Of a DNA stretch of 55,893 nucleotides, positions 17,279 to 25,127 are shown one piece after another. Numbering within the stretch: position 1 is the stretch's first letter; each line of letters starts with the position of its first letter. A program made the translations under genes and the position numbers. Source of the DNA: Sedimentitalea xiamensis (GTDB lineage Bacteria; Pseudomonadota; Alphaproteobacteria; Rhodobacterales; Rhodobacteraceae); contig NZ_JASNJE010000031.1 of assembly GCF_030164465.1 (NCBI RefSeq), forward strand, positions 1 to 55,893, written 5' to 3'. The notes beneath the pieces were generated by a model, which did not search any database, was not told where the DNA came from, and was given only the letters and a program-made list of their open reading frames with translations.

Positions 17279-17556
17279 GTGTCACCGCCGACGCTCTGGA
17301 ATGCGTCACCAGACGCGACCAGACACGCAATTCCCGACGGAGCAACCGCGGTGAGTGTCCACGTCCCTGTTGTCCTGTTGACGAACAACTCCATGAGTAG
17401 GCCACGCGATTCCAGCCCGAGGGAATAGCGGGTTTCGCCGTACTCGCCGGCCAGGTGCGCGATGACATCGTCGCGTGGGGCACAGTTATCCTGTGCGCTG
17501 ACTGTCGTCGTCTGTGCGATGAGCGCGGCGAGAGCGGAAAGTAGGAGTCGTTTCAT
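17275..17556 (-). CDS. Secreted or periplasmic small phage protein
   Basis: This 93-residue protein has an N-terminal signal peptide (MKRLLLSALAALIAQ, cleavage probably after the VSA near residue 21). The mature part has two Cys residues (NCAP and IACLV) that could form one disulphide, and a TGTWTLTAVAPSGIACLVASG strand region. Similar small secreted proteins are found in many Rhodobacterales phages and chromosomes and have no known function. AGAGGA precedes the ATG. The start lies inside the preceding membrane protein gene. A role at the cell envelope during infection or lysogeny is possible. Confidence 0.74.
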   Translation of the reverse strand: MKRLLLSALAALIAQTTTVSAQDNCAPRDDVIAHLAGEYGETRYSLGLESRGLLMELFVNRTTGTWTLTAVAPSGIACLVASGDAFQSVGGDT

Positions 17557-17710
17557 GGCGTTTTCCTCTGTGAATGAAGTATTGGAGGGCGAGCGCCACG
17601 ATAATCAGGAGCGGCGGGATCGACAGGATTGCCGGCAGATGCTCGAACAGGATGTATCCGAACCACTTGCCGACCGTCGGTTCACCGACAAAATACCAAG
17701 GCGTTTCCAT
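17486..17710 (-). CDS. Small membrane protein
   Basis: This 74-residue protein has one strong membrane helix (about residues 29-46, IPPLLIIVALALQYFI) preceded by an amphipathic FGYILFEHLPAIL segment and followed by a positively charged tail with many Arg residues. AGAGG is placed before the ATG at 17710. The last 71 nt overlap the signal-peptide gene in another frame. The position next to a secreted protein suggests an envelope function, for example superinfection exclusion or a lysis-related role. This is inference only. Confidence 0.6.
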   Translation of the reverse strand: METPWYFVGEPTVGKWFGYILFEHLPAILSIPPLLIIVALALQYFIHRGKRHETTPTFRSRRAHRTDDDSQRTG

Positions 17711-17766
17711 AATTTGTTACCTCTGTTTTGGTGGTGGGCGGGACCGTGAAGCCCCGCCCGGTTGCG

Positions 17767-18576
17767 TCACATCCCCGGCATGCCAGCGGGACCGTTCAGG
17801 ATCCCGGTGTGCGGCTGCACGTTAGAATGGGATGAAGTCTGCGCCGCAGGGGCAGCCCCCGGCATTCCGCCACCGGCAGATGCCGTGGGTGTCTGGGCCG
17901 GTGCAGGGTTTCCCGGCATACCGCCACCACCGGTCGCGGGTGGGGTTGCCCCGGCCGCTGTGGGCATTTGCGTACCCATCGCTGCCGCTGCACGACCGGC
18001 GAACGCCTGCGACGCGCTGATGCCGGTTGCGATCGGATCACCGTAACCAAGGCGACGGATGGCGACCGGGTTCATGTAGACACCGGCGGTATCGTCCATC
18101 TTGCCGTTGACCATGCAGTTGAACATGACGTCCACATAGTCGCCACGCTTGATGTCGGCGCGGTTGATCTGGTTGCCGTTGAGGTCGCAGGCGTCAACCT
18201 CGAACTGCGTCGAGAACTTGAAGATGTAGCAGCCCTTCAGGTAGTCGGGGATGTCGCGCGGCTGACCGGTTTTCTTGTCGTAGGTCTGGATGTCACCGTC
18301 CTGAATCTTCCAAGCGAAATCCTTGGCAGCAAGACCCTGGTTGATCTGGTTCATCACCAGCGGCACCTGGGCGTAGTCGGTCGCGGCCACCTGCCATATC
18401 GAGTTGATCAGTTCGGCGACACCGGGCGTGTCTTTCGGCACCGCGACGCCGAAGAAATACCGGCGCTTGTCATCGGGGATGACGTTGCCGTCGTAATCCT
18501 TCTCGTCACGTTCGGTAAGACTCCCCATCACGAGGCGACCGCCCGGTGTGAATTGTCCGTCAAGTTTCGTTGCCAT
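17767..18576 (-). CDS. DUF2815-type phage ssDNA-binding protein
   Basis: This 269-residue protein has an N-terminal OB-like domain (residues about 1-190) with FAWKIQDGD and DYLKGCYIFKF segments, matching the DUF2815 family of phage single-strand DNA-binding proteins related to T7 gp2.5. The final 80 residues are a flexible Gly/Pro/Ala tail with repeated MPG units and a C-terminal AGMPGM. SSB tails are usually acidic; this one is not. The ATG at 18576 is the first after GGAA and before the conserved start of the domain; the longer frame to 18711 overlaps the upstream gene. Protects template strands during phage replication. Confidence 0.82.
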   Translation of the reverse strand: MATKLDGQFTPGGRLVMGSLTERDEKDYDGNVIPDDKRRYFFGVAVPKDTPGVAELINSIWQVAATDYAQVPLVMNQINQGLAAKDFAWKIQDGDIQTYDKKTGQPRDIPDYLKGCYIFKFSTQFEVDACDLNGNQINRADIKRGDYVDVMFNCMVNGKMDDTAGVYMNPVAIRRLGYGDPIATGISASQAFAGRAAAAMGTQMPTAAGATPPATGGGGMPGNPAPAQTPTASAGGGMPGAAPAAQTSSHSNVQPHTGILNGPAGMPGM

Positions 18577-18595
18577 GTTCCTATGGTCCTCTTGA

Positions 18596-18937
18596 TTATG
18601 CGCGGAATGCGCGTGGTTTGCGGCTGTAGCGTGAATAGTGCGGGCGCGGCGGGGTGCCGCGGTTCGCGTGGGGCGCCTTGTAGTCGTGCGGTCCCGGCAG
18701 CGCCCCATCACCGATGATCACCTGAAGCAACTCCTGGGCGACGCGCAGATGACGGCGGGGCAGGGACACGGTGCCGTCGTCGTTGCGGACCAGATCGCCG
18801 AGACCGACGAACTTGCGGACCAGCTTGCGACCCCACCCTTCCTTGTCCTTGACGGTCTCGGGCGCGAACCCGCGGCCAATCTCTGCGGCGGTGGGTGCCG
18901 ACGACGCGATGAACGACTTCATTCGTTGTTCCATCAT
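18596..18937 (-). CDS. Basic phage protein, unknown
   Basis: This 113-residue protein is basic, with a C-terminal Arg/Pro/Tyr/His tail (SRYSRKPRAFRA). AGAGG lies before two adjacent ATG codons (18937 and 18934). It sits between the ssDNA-binding protein and the DUF2800 nuclease genes, so it probably takes part in replication or recombination. The middle (GWGRKLVRKFVGLGDLV) could form an amphipathic helix. I do not recognise a family. Confidence 0.66.
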   Translation of the reverse strand: MMEQRMKSFIASSAPTAAEIGRGFAPETVKDKEGWGRKLVRKFVGLGDLVRNDDGTVSLPRRHLRVAQELLQVIIGDGALPGPHDYKAPHANRGTPPRPHYSRYSRKPRAFRA

Positions 18938-18940
18938 TTG

Positions 18941-20026
18941 TTACCTCTGTTTGAACAAGTTGGCGTAATAACCCGGCGCGACTTTCTTCAGGCGCGGGGC
19001 GGTTCGTGGCGTCTCGGTGATGCGGGCGACGACTGCGTCGCTGGCACCCATCCGTTCGAGTTCTGCCGGTGTGACCATCTTCGACACTTCGGGATCGAGT
19101 CCCGTCAGGGCACGGACGGTCGCGGCGGGCACGGTAAACCGGCGTTGACCGGCTCGCTGTTCCATATGCCAGCCGGGGATCGTCTCGGCGCGTTTCATGC
19201 GTGCAGCGGCTTCAGCCTCGACAGCGGACTTGCGACCCTTGAGCATGTCGGACGCCATTTCGAGGAAATCGAGTTCCTTGGCGAGTTCTTCGACGGTCAT
19301 GTGTCGCTGTTGCTGCGACGCATTGCGCTCGTAGACGCGATAATTCTCGGCGGCGTTCGCGGCGCACGTTGCGGCCGCATCGCAATATTCACAGTGGGCA
19401 CCTGGCGTTGCCGGTGCGTTGGGGTTCTGTGCGGCGTTACCCGCTTCCTCGATCGTCTTGACGAACGACATCAGTTCCTCGGGGTAGCACGACCATATAC
19501 GGTGGATCCCGGCAGGACTCCATGCCCGTGGCTGGTAAATCCCGATGACGACGCGATCGACGCGCACGCCCCGTGCTGTCAGCATCCGCAGGATAGCGCC
19601 GGCATAGATGCAGACTTGCGGGTTCTGGTACGGCTCGACCAGACCGAAACCATATTTCAGGTCGTCCACGATCAGGACGTGGTCGCTGCCGAGGACGGCG
19701 AAAGCGTCGGGCGTCCCGGCGATATGCTGGTTGAGTCGGACCTTGCGCTCGGTGTGGATTTCACCGCCGTAGGACCGGACGCGATCGACGTATTTCTGGA
19801 TGTGTTGCGCCATGTCAGGCTCGACCAACCATCCGTTTTCGTGTGACTGACCGACCATGTCGGCAGCGGTAGAAACTGCGCCCGTCAAGACCATCTCTGC
19901 AACCCAAGCGGCGCATGTACCCTCGCGGGCAGGATCTCCTACGTCACCAGGGGGGACTCGTGACGACATGAGAGGCATGGCGGCACACTTGGTCCAGATA
20001 TGGGATGATGACGGGCGCAGATCCAT
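18941..20026 (-). CDS. DUF2800-family phage nuclease (RecB/Cas4-like fold)
   Basis: This 361-residue protein opens with RPSSSHIWTKCAAMP and has a PD-(D/E)XK core: GTPDAFAV followed by LIVDDLKYGFG, giving the D and D-x-K metal-binding residues, then QNPQVCIYAGA. HCEYCDAAATC near residue 235 is a Cys cluster like the C-terminal Cys of Cas4/AddB-type enzymes and may bind an Fe-S cluster or zinc. DUF2800 proteins occur with DUF2815 in phage replication modules, as here. The ATG at 20026 shares one base with the upstream stop (TGATG), so translation is coupled; the longer frame to 20053 is unlikely. Confidence 0.84.
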   Translation of the reverse strand: MDLRPSSSHIWTKCAAMPLMSSRVPPGDVGDPAREGTCAAWVAEMVLTGAVSTAADMVGQSHENGWLVEPDMAQHIQKYVDRVRSYGGEIHTERKVRLNQHIAGTPDAFAVLGSDHVLIVDDLKYGFGLVEPYQNPQVCIYAGAILRMLTARGVRVDRVVIGIYQPRAWSPAGIHRIWSCYPEELMSFVKTIEEAGNAAQNPNAPATPGAHCEYCDAAATCAANAAENYRVYERNASQQQRHMTVEELAKELDFLEMASDMLKGRKSAVEAEAAARMKRAETIPGWHMEQRAGQRRFTVPAATVRALTGLDPEVSKMVTPAELERMGASDAVVARITETPRTAPRLKKVAPGYYANLFKQR

Positions 20027-20619
20027 CAGGCCAGTTCCGGCTCGATGGCGCACAGTTCTGCAAACAGTGCTGCGCGATAGCTTTCATTGGTCTCCAATGC
20101 CGACGGGTCGGGGATGCCGAGTTTGGCGTAGAGTGCGGTCACGCCGTCAGCGTCGATCTTGCCGCGCTGCATCATGCCGAGGGTCTTGTCGAGCATCTGG
20201 TCGAAGCTGACGGGCGCGGGTGCGGCTTTGGCTGCACCGGGCATTCCCGGCATTGCGGGGGTGGCGGCAGGGGTCGTCTCGGGTGCGGCTTCAGCACCAC
20301 CGGCAGCTTTGAACGCAGCGCGTGCCTCGTCGGCTTCCTTGGACTTGCCGCGCTTCGAACGCCAGGTGCCTTTCGCCGTGAACGACTTGGGGTCCGCATG
20401 GATTTCCGGATCATACGGCAGACCATCCGCATCGACGTCGTCAGTAATCTCGTCGCTGTCACCGTCGTCGGCTTTGGTCTGCGCGACGGACGGGCTGTGT
20501 GCTTCAGGCTCGCGTGCCGGCTCTGCGGGTGCGGGTGCTGCGGCGCGTGTCTCGCCACCGAGGTACGCCCGAAGGTCATCCTCTGTGTCGAACTCGATTT
20601 CCAATTTGTATTTGGGCAT
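20026..20619 (-). CDS. Acidic phage protein, putative partner of the ssDNA-binding protein
   Basis: This 197-residue protein starts at an ATG with GGAG seven nt upstream and is the first gene of the leftward operon. A short N-terminal segment (MPKYKLEIEFDTEDDLRAYL) is followed by an Ala/Pro/Glu-rich linker. Then comes the motif LPYDPEIHADPKSF ending in GTWRSKRG, a pattern seen in many uncharacterised phage proteins. A linker with AMPGMPGAAK follows, then a helical C-terminus. The MPG elements recur in the tail of the ssDNA-binding protein three genes away. Function unknown; association with the replication complex is inferred. Confidence 0.72.
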   Translation of the reverse strand: MPKYKLEIEFDTEDDLRAYLGGETRAAAPAPAEPAREPEAHSPSVAQTKADDGDSDEITDDVDADGLPYDPEIHADPKSFTAKGTWRSKRGKSKEADEARAAFKAAGGAEAAPETTPAATPAMPGMPGAAKAAPAPVSFDQMLDKTLGMMQRGKIDADGVTALYAKLGIPDPSALETNESYRAALFAELCAIEPELA

Positions 20620-20689
20620 TTGTGTCTCCGTTGGCGTTAATGAGCAATTTGTATCTTGCAACAACAGTTAGTAACGGTTAAAAGGAATT
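20620..20689. promoter_or_regulatory. Divergent promoter/operator region of the two early operons
   Basis: This 70-bp AT-rich gap separates the leftward replication operon from the rightward helicase-integrase operon, so both early promoters must lie here or overlap the first codons. It contains the 9-bp palindrome GTTAGTAAC (20667-20675), a further GTTA at 20677-20680 and TTGCAA at 20656-20661. AAGGA serves the rightward ATG and GGAG the leftward one. No strong sigma-70 match was found on either strand. The region is the best candidate for a phage repressor or regulator site. Confidence 0.55.
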
Positions 20690-22297
20690 ATGTCTAGCAC
20701 AAAATTCACATTAAGACCCGATCAGTCGAAGTTGATCCAAGATGGCGATGCCGCGACAGGCAACGTCATACTTGTCGCACCGACGGGTTTTGGCAAGACA
20801 GTAGTAATGGGTGCGCTGGCGGAACGTCAGACACGCCCGTCGGTCGCTATCGCCCATCGTCACGAACTGGTGTCACAAATCAGTAAGGCGATCGCGCAAT
20901 TTGGCGTGCATCACAACATCATCGCGTCAAAGAATACAGTGAATTTCTGCATTCAACAACATGTGCGTCTGTTCGGTCGGTCGTTCTACAATCCTCGCGC
21001 CCCGTTCACGGTTGCCGGCGTCGATACGCTGAATGCACGCGCCGACAAGCTGCGCCAGTGGGCCAACACGATCGAGATGTGGATGATAGACGAATGTCAT
21101 CACGTGCTGACCGGTAACAAATGGGGCAAGGCGACCGAGATGTTCCCCCGCGCCACCGGTATCGGGTTCACCGCAACACCGATTCGCGCCGATCGCAAGT
21201 CGCTCGCCAGGTCGCAGGGCGGGGTGTTTGATTCGATGGTTGTCGGGCCGAACATGCGGGAACTGATTGGGCGCGGCTCGCTGTGTGAATATCGCATCTT
21301 TTGTCCGTCACAATCCATCGACCGCGCGAACATCAAGGTCGGTGCGAGCGGTGACTTCTCGGGCGCGTCGCTGCGGCAGGAAGCGCACAAGTCGCAGATT
21401 GTCGGCGACATCGTCACGCACTACAAGCGAATCGCACCCGGCAAGCGCGGCATTACGTTCGTCGTGGACGTCGATCAAGCCAACGAGACCGCCGCAGCGT
21501 TCCGTGACGCCGGGGTTCCGGCAGAGTGTGTGAGCGCCAAGACACCCGACTCGGTGCGCGACGCCATATTCCAGAAGTTCGTCAACGGCACATTGCTGCA
21601 ACTGGTCAACGTCGATCTGTTCGGCGAGGGTGTGGACGTCCCGGCTGTCGAGGTCGTGTCGATGGGTCGCCCGACGGAATCCTATGGTCTCTATGTCCAA
21701 CAGTTCGGGAGGGCGCTGCGGACGATCAAGGGCAAGACGCACGGCACGATCATCGACCACGTCGGCAACGTCGTGCGCCACGGTCTCCCCGATGCCCCGC
21801 GCAACTGGTCGTTGCTGGCAGAGGAACGCGGCAAGCGCGGCCAGCGGGATCCGAACGTCATGCCGGTCACGACATGCACTGAATGCTTCATGGCCTACGA
21901 GGCGGTGACGCCCAAGTGTCCGTTCTGCGGGCACCGGCCGGAACCCGAGTCCCGCGGGCGCCCCGAGTTCGTGGACGGCGACCTGATCGAACTGGACGCG
22001 GAAACACTCGCCGCCATGCGCGGGGAAATCGAGGCGGTTGACGGCCCACCGCCGGCAGACGGCAGCGACATCGTCGGCGCGTCGATCAACAAGAACCACC
22101 GGCTGCGCCAGGAAGCGCAGGAAGAACTACGCCACTCGATCGCGGTATGGGCCGGCGTGCAGCGCGACATGGGGCGACCCGACAGCGAGATTTACCGCAG
22201 ATTCTACCACACCTTTGGGACCGACATCATGTCTGCCCAAACCCTCGGCAGACCCGCCGCAAACAAACTCAAGGAACAGATTGATGAACGCATTTGA
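20690..22297 (+). CDS. Superfamily 2 DNA helicase
   Basis: This 535-residue helicase has Walker A APTGFGKT (residues 30-37), DECHH (134-138, a DEAH-like Walker B), TATP (about 159-162) and a C-terminal motif VI QQFGRALR. A Cys cluster (CTECFMAYEAVTPKCPFCGH, about residues 403-422) is a zinc ribbon. It resembles the phage DEAD/SNF2-type helicases that replace DnaB in replication modules with DUF2815 SSB and VRR-NUC enzymes. It heads the rightward operon with AAGGA before the ATG. Likely unwinds the template or acts in recombination-dependent replication. Confidence 0.88.
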   Translation: MSSTKFTLRPDQSKLIQDGDAATGNVILVAPTGFGKTVVMGALAERQTRPSVAIAHRHELVSQISKAIAQFGVHHNIIASKNTVNFCIQQHVRLFGRSFYNPRAPFTVAGVDTLNARADKLRQWANTIEMWMIDECHHVLTGNKWGKATEMFPRATGIGFTATPIRADRKSLARSQGGVFDSMVVGPNMRELIGRGSLCEYRIFCPSQSIDRANIKVGASGDFSGASLRQEAHKSQIVGDIVTHYKRIAPGKRGITFVVDVDQANETAAAFRDAGVPAECVSAKTPDSVRDAIFQKFVNGTLLQLVNVDLFGEGVDVPAVEVVSMGRPTESYGLYVQQFGRALRTIKGKTHGTIIDHVGNVVRHGLPDAPRNWSLLAEERGKRGQRDPNVMPVTTCTECFMAYEAVTPKCPFCGHRPEPESRGRPEFVDGDLIELDAETLAAMRGEIEAVDGPPPADGSDIVGASINKNHRLRQEAQEELRHSIAVWAGVQRDMGRPDSEIYRRFYHTFGTDIMSAQTLGRPAANKLKEQIDERI

Positions 22298-22781
22298 CGC
22301 ATGGTCCGCTGGCTTCGTTCGGCGCTGGCACACCCACCCGCAACTCTGCGACACGGTCGATTACAACTCGGGCCACCAGCAACGTGTCGCGCTGTTGATG
22401 CTGTCGTTCAAACCGTACGTCAGCCGCGACGCGCTTGTTGCCGCCATGCTGCATGACCAGGGCGAGGTGGACGCCGGTGACATGGCGCACCCGGCAAAGG
22501 AAAAACACCCGGTAATTCGCGGCATGTTGCGCGACGTCGAGATGGAATCCATCGCCAACCAGGGGTTCGACTACCCGTGCCTGAAACCCGACGAACTCAA
22601 TTTGCTGACCCTCTGCGATTGGCTCGATTCGTACCTGTGGATGCTGCGACATTTTCCGAAGTATTTGCGGGATGAGGCTTGGATGCATCAACGGATGGCG
22701 ATGTCGCAACTGGCTGAACAAGTCGACTGCTATCACCAGTTCTGGCGCGTCGTCAACAAAGCCGCGTCGTGCCTGGCATGA
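22284..22781 (+). CDS. HD-domain phosphohydrolase
   Basis: This 165-residue protein has the HD-domain order: His31 (SGHQQRV), His57-Asp58 with Glu61 (MLHDQGEVDAGD) and a later Asp in LCDWLDSYLW. It resembles the YfbR/HDDC2 nucleotidase group, which removes phosphate from nucleotides, so it may adjust the dNTP pool or remove modified nucleotides. The ATG at 22284 has AAGGA upstream; the longer frame from 22038 lies inside the helicase gene. The start overlaps the helicase end by 14 nt and the stop overlaps the VRR-NUC ATG by 4 nt. Confidence 0.8.
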   Translation: MNAFDAWSAGFVRRWHTHPQLCDTVDYNSGHQQRVALLMLSFKPYVSRDALVAAMLHDQGEVDAGDMAHPAKEKHPVIRGMLRDVEMESIANQGFDYPCLKPDELNLLTLCDWLDSYLWMLRHFPKYLRDEAWMHQRMAMSQLAEQVDCYHQFWRVVNKAASCLA

Positions 22782-23239
22782 CCGTGTTCGAATGGGCGGC
22801 AAGGCACGGGGTATCGCCGGGTGCCGTCGAGGAATTGCTGGCGGTCCTCGAACCCGGTCGCCCCACCGGTGAGCGCGGCACAGAAGAGTCCGAGGCGGCG
22901 GTCCAGGCCGCGCTTCAGATCGAGGCGGCGCGGCGCGGCGGGTCGCTCATGCGGAACAACAGCGGTGCGTGCCTGGACGCCGAGGGACGGATGGTGCGGT
23001 ACGGTCTGGCGAACACCAGTTCCAAGATCAACCGCAAGTTCAAGTCGGCTGACCTGATCGGGATAACGCCGGTCAACGGTGTCGGGGTGTTCACCGCGAT
23101 CGAGGTCAAGTCGCCGGGGTGGAAAGGACCGCGCCCCGGCAACGAGCGGGAACAAGCGCAGGCCGCGTTCCTTAAATTCGTCAGGGGTCTCGGCGGTATC
23201 GGTCTGTTCGCCCAATCAGTGAAGGACGTTTACAGATGA
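22778..23239 (+). CDS. VRR-NUC domain nuclease
   Basis: This 153-residue protein matches the virus-type replication-repair nuclease family: an early Glu (ESEAAVQAAL), RNNSGA, VRYGLANTS, KSADLIGITP and FTAIEVKSPGW, where Asp of DLIG, Glu of AIEVK and its Lys form the PD-(D/E)XK centre. Members act as junction resolvases or structure-specific nucleases. ATG at 22778 overlaps the HD gene stop; a GTG three codons earlier is less likely. The stop overlaps the next ATG by 4 nt. Probably works with the helicase in resolving branched replication products. Confidence 0.87.
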   Translation: MTVFEWAARHGVSPGAVEELLAVLEPGRPTGERGTEESEAAVQAALQIEAARRGGSLMRNNSGACLDAEGRMVRYGLANTSSKINRKFKSADLIGITPVNGVGVFTAIEVKSPGWKGPRPGNEREQAQAAFLKFVRGLGGIGLFAQSVKDVYR

Positions 23240-23469
23240 GACTTGAGCCACAACAGCGACGCACTGTGATCATCACAGCGGCGGTGCGCATAGCACGGGA
23301 CGGGCAGCTTTCGGACGTCACGCACGGCGCGGTCGCCAAGCGTTGCACGGTCAAGACGAGCGCGGCGACCGTCCGTCACTATTTCCCCGACCGGTCGCAG
23401 TTGTGGCGGGCGGTGATCGACGCGGACGAACGGTTCGCGCTTCAGGGTAGGGAACTCGGATTGTGCTGA
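23236..23469 (+). CDS. Minimal TetR-type DNA-binding protein
   Basis: At 77 residues this is essentially only the N-terminal DNA-binding domain of TetR-like regulators: IITAAVRIARDGQLSDVTHGAVAKRCTVKTSAATVRHYFPDRSQLWRAVI. There is no ligand-binding and dimerisation domain, so it may act as a phage operon regulator or as a decoy. It is coupled by 4-nt overlap to the VRR-NUC gene and overlaps the methyltransferase start. No target site was found. Confidence 0.75.
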   Translation: MRLEPQQRRTVIITAAVRIARDGQLSDVTHGAVAKRCTVKTSAATVRHYFPDRSQLWRAVIDADERFALQGRELGLC

Positions 23470-24152
23470 CATGCAAGATGCACCGGGGCGACGCGCGGGA
23501 ACTGTTGCGCGGGATGCCCGCGGAGTCGGTCGATTGCGTGGTGACAGACCCGCCGTACCAGACGATCAGCGGGGGCAACGGAGAGTCTGCGACGCACAAG
23601 CGCCCGACCGGAATGCTTGCCGACAACGACGGCAAGATGTTCGAACACAACGACGTCAAGTTCCGTGAGTATCTGCACGACCTCTATCGTGTGTTGCGTG
23701 ACCCTGGGCACATCTATCTGATGGTCAACTTCCTGAACCTTGAGGCGGCGCTGGCCGAGATGCGACGCGCGGGGTTCCGGGTCCACAACCTGTTGATCGC
23801 GCGGAAACAGAACGCCACGCCGAACCGCTGGTACATGAAGAACGTCGAGTACACGATCTTTGCCCGCAAGGGCGCGGCGTTCCCGATCAACGACTGCGGC
23901 TCGATGACATGCCACGACTGGAAGAACCCGGTGGGCAACAAGACGCACCCGACCGAGAAGTCCGTCGATCTGATGCGGATGTACGTCGAGAACAGCACGC
24001 AACCTGGCGACATTGTCCTCGACCCGTTCGCGGGCACCGGGTCCACCGGAGTCGCATGCAAATTGTCGGGACGGTCTTTCGTGGGTTGTGAATTTGACGT
24101 CACATATCTTACAATAGCGTGCAAGAGAATCGGAGTAATGCCTTGTCTGTAG
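23463..24152 (+). CDS. DNA N4-cytosine/N6-adenine methyltransferase
   Basis: This 229-residue protein has DPPY near residues 29-32 followed later by HPTEKSVDLM and DPFAGTGSTGVA, the order of the beta group of amino-methyltransferases. It transfers a methyl group from SAM to adenine N6 or cytosine N4. There is no paired restriction enzyme, so it is a solitary phage methyltransferase, probably protecting the phage DNA or setting an epigenetic state. The start is a GTG at 23463 with AGGGA at a suitable distance; it overlaps the TetR-like gene. An ATG at 23478 is possible but would cut into the first strand. Confidence 0.88.
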   Translation: MLTCKMHRGDARELLRGMPAESVDCVVTDPPYQTISGGNGESATHKRPTGMLADNDGKMFEHNDVKFREYLHDLYRVLRDPGHIYLMVNFLNLEAALAEMRRAGFRVHNLLIARKQNATPNRWYMKNVEYTIFARKGAAFPINDCGSMTCHDWKNPVGNKTHPTEKSVDLMRMYVENSTQPGDIVLDPFAGTGSTGVACKLSGRSFVGCEFDVTYLTIACKRIGVMPCL

Positions 24153-24313
24153 GAAAACACTGGCGCGATTTCGCCACAAACGAGGAAAATAGGCAGCACG
24201 ACGAACTCGAACTGATCGTGCTGTTCGCAAAGGACCGGATAGCGGCGGTGCGCGTCGAACAGCGCAAGATCATGCTGCGGGCAACGACACGCTTGCGGAG
24301 GGAGCAGAAATGA
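24143..24313 (+). CDS. Small helical phage protein, unknown
   Basis: This 56-residue protein is read from a TTG at 24143, 7 nt after GGAG, within the end of the methyltransferase gene. A GTG eight codons upstream (24119) is an alternative. The sequence is rich in Arg, Glu and Lys (MSVGKHWRDFATNEE, then RAATTRLRREQK-like end) and likely forms a long helix. The stop overlaps the ATG of the next gene by 4 nt. Function unknown. Confidence 0.55.
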   Translation: MSVGKHWRDFATNEENRQHDELELIVLFAKDRIAAVRVEQRKIMLRATTRLRREQK

Positions 24314-24786
24314 GAAACGATGGGCTTCTTAGGTACATGGTCGGTGTGCGTGACAAAGGTTACGACAGCGCGGCCCTGACCGGCGTCACCGGATACTCTC
24401 CACTGGAACAACAGGTCGCGCACCGCACCGCAGCCCTGCACGGGTTCATGGATGACGACGGTTCGATCACGGGCGAAGGTCATAAATGGTTGAATAGCAA
24501 CCTGTCACTTCGGGGTGATTCCGGCATGCTATCGGTCGGTGGCGACAAAGACGCGATAATGTTTGCGGAAATCTATGCGGGCCGGGACGCTGCGACCAAG
24601 ACCAGTTTCGAAGTTCTCCAGGCAATCCTGCCGGAAACCACGTTCGCGGCAATGTGTGAAATTGTCGGTGAGGGTCACGGTCACGAGGCGTTCGAACGGA
24701 AGCACCAGATACCGCAGCGAAGCGCAAAGTTACTGGTGGCCGAGGGCGCGACGATATGCAACCGGGTCTTGCGAGCGGTCACATGA
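24310..24786 (+). CDS. DUF6456-like phage DNA-binding protein (tentative)
   Basis: This 158-residue protein ends with FEVLQAILPETTF, CEIVGEGHGHEAFER and KHQIPQRSAKLLVAEG, a helix-turn-helix-like segment that resembles the region (L-x-x-I-V-x-E-G-x-x-x-E-A-x-E-R-x-x-G-x-P-x-R-S-A-K) found in DUF6456 proteins of alphaproteobacteria. The N-terminal half contains a compact YSPLEQQVAHRTAAL helix. It is translationally linked on both sides by 4-nt overlaps. Transcription regulation is the likely role; the assignment is by eye. Confidence 0.55.
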   Translation: MRNDGLLRYMVGVRDKGYDSAALTGVTGYSPLEQQVAHRTAALHGFMDDDGSITGEGHKWLNSNLSLRGDSGMLSVGGDKDAIMFAEIYAGRDAATKTSFEVLQAILPETTFAAMCEIVGEGHGHEAFERKHQIPQRSAKLLVAEGATICNRVLRAVT

Positions 24787-25127
24787 ATGTCCGTGAACAA
24801 CTCAAGGACGTACCGGAGTCGGAGCGGGTCGAGTACCTGCTTCACTTCATCGACTACTACATGGGGTTCGCCGTCATCCCCGAAACAGCGACGCCGGGGT
24901 TCACGCTGGCCGAGACCGTGGTCCTGAACATGCTGACAAAGCACAGTGGCGACATGGTCCGACACAGCACGATTGTCGCGGCAATCGCGCGTGTGACCGG
25001 GCGCGAAGATGTGGACACGCCGACGAAAGTGTTCATCTCGAAAATCCGCAGGAAGCTGCGGGAACAGGGGAACCCGTTGAAGATCAGGAACATCCGGAAT
25101 TACGGATATATGGCGGTGGCGATATGA
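24783..25127 (+). CDS. OmpR/PhoB-type winged-helix protein without receiver domain
   Basis: This 114-residue protein has the Trans_reg_C pattern in its last 75 residues: FTLAETVVLNMLTKHSGDMV, then TPTKVFISKIRRKLREQG and IRNIRNYGYMAVA. The receiver domain of two-component regulators is missing, so it acts without phosphorylation control. Such stand-alone domains occur as phage and plasmid regulators. The start is the ATG at 24783 overlapping the previous stop; the 24756 start was rejected. Its stop overlaps the methyltransferase ATG. Confidence 0.8.
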   Translation: MNVREQLKDVPESERVEYLLHFIDYYMGFAVIPETATPGFTLAETVVLNMLTKHSGDMVRHSTIVAAIARVTGREDVDTPTKVFISKIRRKLREQGNPLKIRNIRNYGYMAVAI

